From Microtetraspora glauca (lineage in GTDB: Bacteria > Actinomycetota > Actinomycetes > Streptomycetales > Streptomycetaceae), in NCBI GenBank assembly GCA_000721275.1, contig JOFO01000107.1, positions 1 to 5,299 of the forward strand: a stretch of DNA of 5,299 bases. Reading direction: 5' to 3'. Below the pieces are notes generated by a model. It was given only the letters and a program-made list of their open reading frames with translations, had not been told where the DNA came from and ran no database searches. This document shows positions 5,182 through 5,299 of the stretch, piece by piece. Numbering within the stretch: position 1 is the stretch's first letter; every line of letters starts with the position of its first letter. The translations under genes were made by a program, and so were the position numbers.

Positions 5182-5299
5182 TCACGGCTTCTGGAAGCCG
5201 GCGTCCTGGAGGATCTTCTGTGCCTCGGGCGTGGAGAGCCAGGTGACGAACGCGGCGGCGGCCCCGGCGTGCCCGGAGTCCTTCAGGGTGGCGGCCGGG
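5182..5299 (-). CDS. modA: ABC transporter substrate-binding protein, ModA-like, C-terminal fragment
   Basis: The last 38 codons and a TGA stop (5184-5182) are visible; the rest runs off the right edge. The peptide reads AATLKDSGHAGAAAAFVTWL and continues STPEAQKILQDAGFQKP. The pattern K-D-S-x-x-x-x-A-A-x-A-F-V-x-(Y/W)-L-x-(S/T)-P-E-(G/A)-Q-x-I-L-x-x-x-G-F-x-x-P is the typical C-terminus of ModA, the extracytoplasmic molybdate/tungstate-binding lipoprotein of the ModABC importer. Related binding proteins for other oxyanions can end similarly, so the substrate is less sure than the family. The N-terminal signal peptide and ligand residues are outside the window. If modB and modC exist they are not immediately downstream, since the next - strand gene is the FKBP gene; ModA may thus be encoded last or alone. 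Confidence 0.7.
   Translation of the reverse strand, partial: PAATLKDSGHAGAAAAFVTWLSTPEAQKILQDAGFQKP

Overview
The window is very GC-rich with strongly G/C-biased third codon positions. Its proteins resemble those of high-GC actinobacteria, and the 124-residue FKBP and the GC-rich operon style point to Streptomyces or a close relative. That assignment rests on protein recall and composition, not on a database search.

Left edge (1-152): the 3' end of an IS630-family transposase, on the + strand, runs into the last 18 codons of urtA, the substrate-binding protein gene of a urea ABC transporter. The two pieces share a reading frame and meet at a CTAG tetranucleotide. Within the window urtA is a 3' remnant, so the insertion appears to have cut the binding-protein gene off from the rest of its operon. 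A C-rich leader follows (153-220); its complementary strand has five runs of four or more G.

Centre (221-3733): four tightly packed + strand genes, urtB, urtC, urtD and urtE, encode the two permeases and two ATPases of a high-affinity urea importer of the branched-chain-amino-acid (HAAT) type. Each junction is a 4-nt stop/start overlap (ATGA, ATGA, GTGA), so translation is probably coupled. All four look intact, with the expected motifs. If urtA really is broken, this is a complete membrane and ATPase core without its own binding protein, possibly transcribed by read-through from the insertion sequence. No urease genes are present in the window.

Right part (3820-5299): three - strand genes converge on the urt operon. 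Reading leftwards, they are the C-terminal end of a ModA-like molybdate-binding protein (cut by the window edge), a complete small cytoplasmic FKBP-type prolyl isomerase, and a 221-residue protein of unknown function. The last resembles a conserved family I know mainly from phage and prophage genomes. Short gaps (86, 194 and 127 nt) hold candidate hairpin terminators and, upstream of the FKBP gene, a nested inverted repeat. No RNA genes, CRISPR arrays or gene-free stretches over 300 nt were seen.
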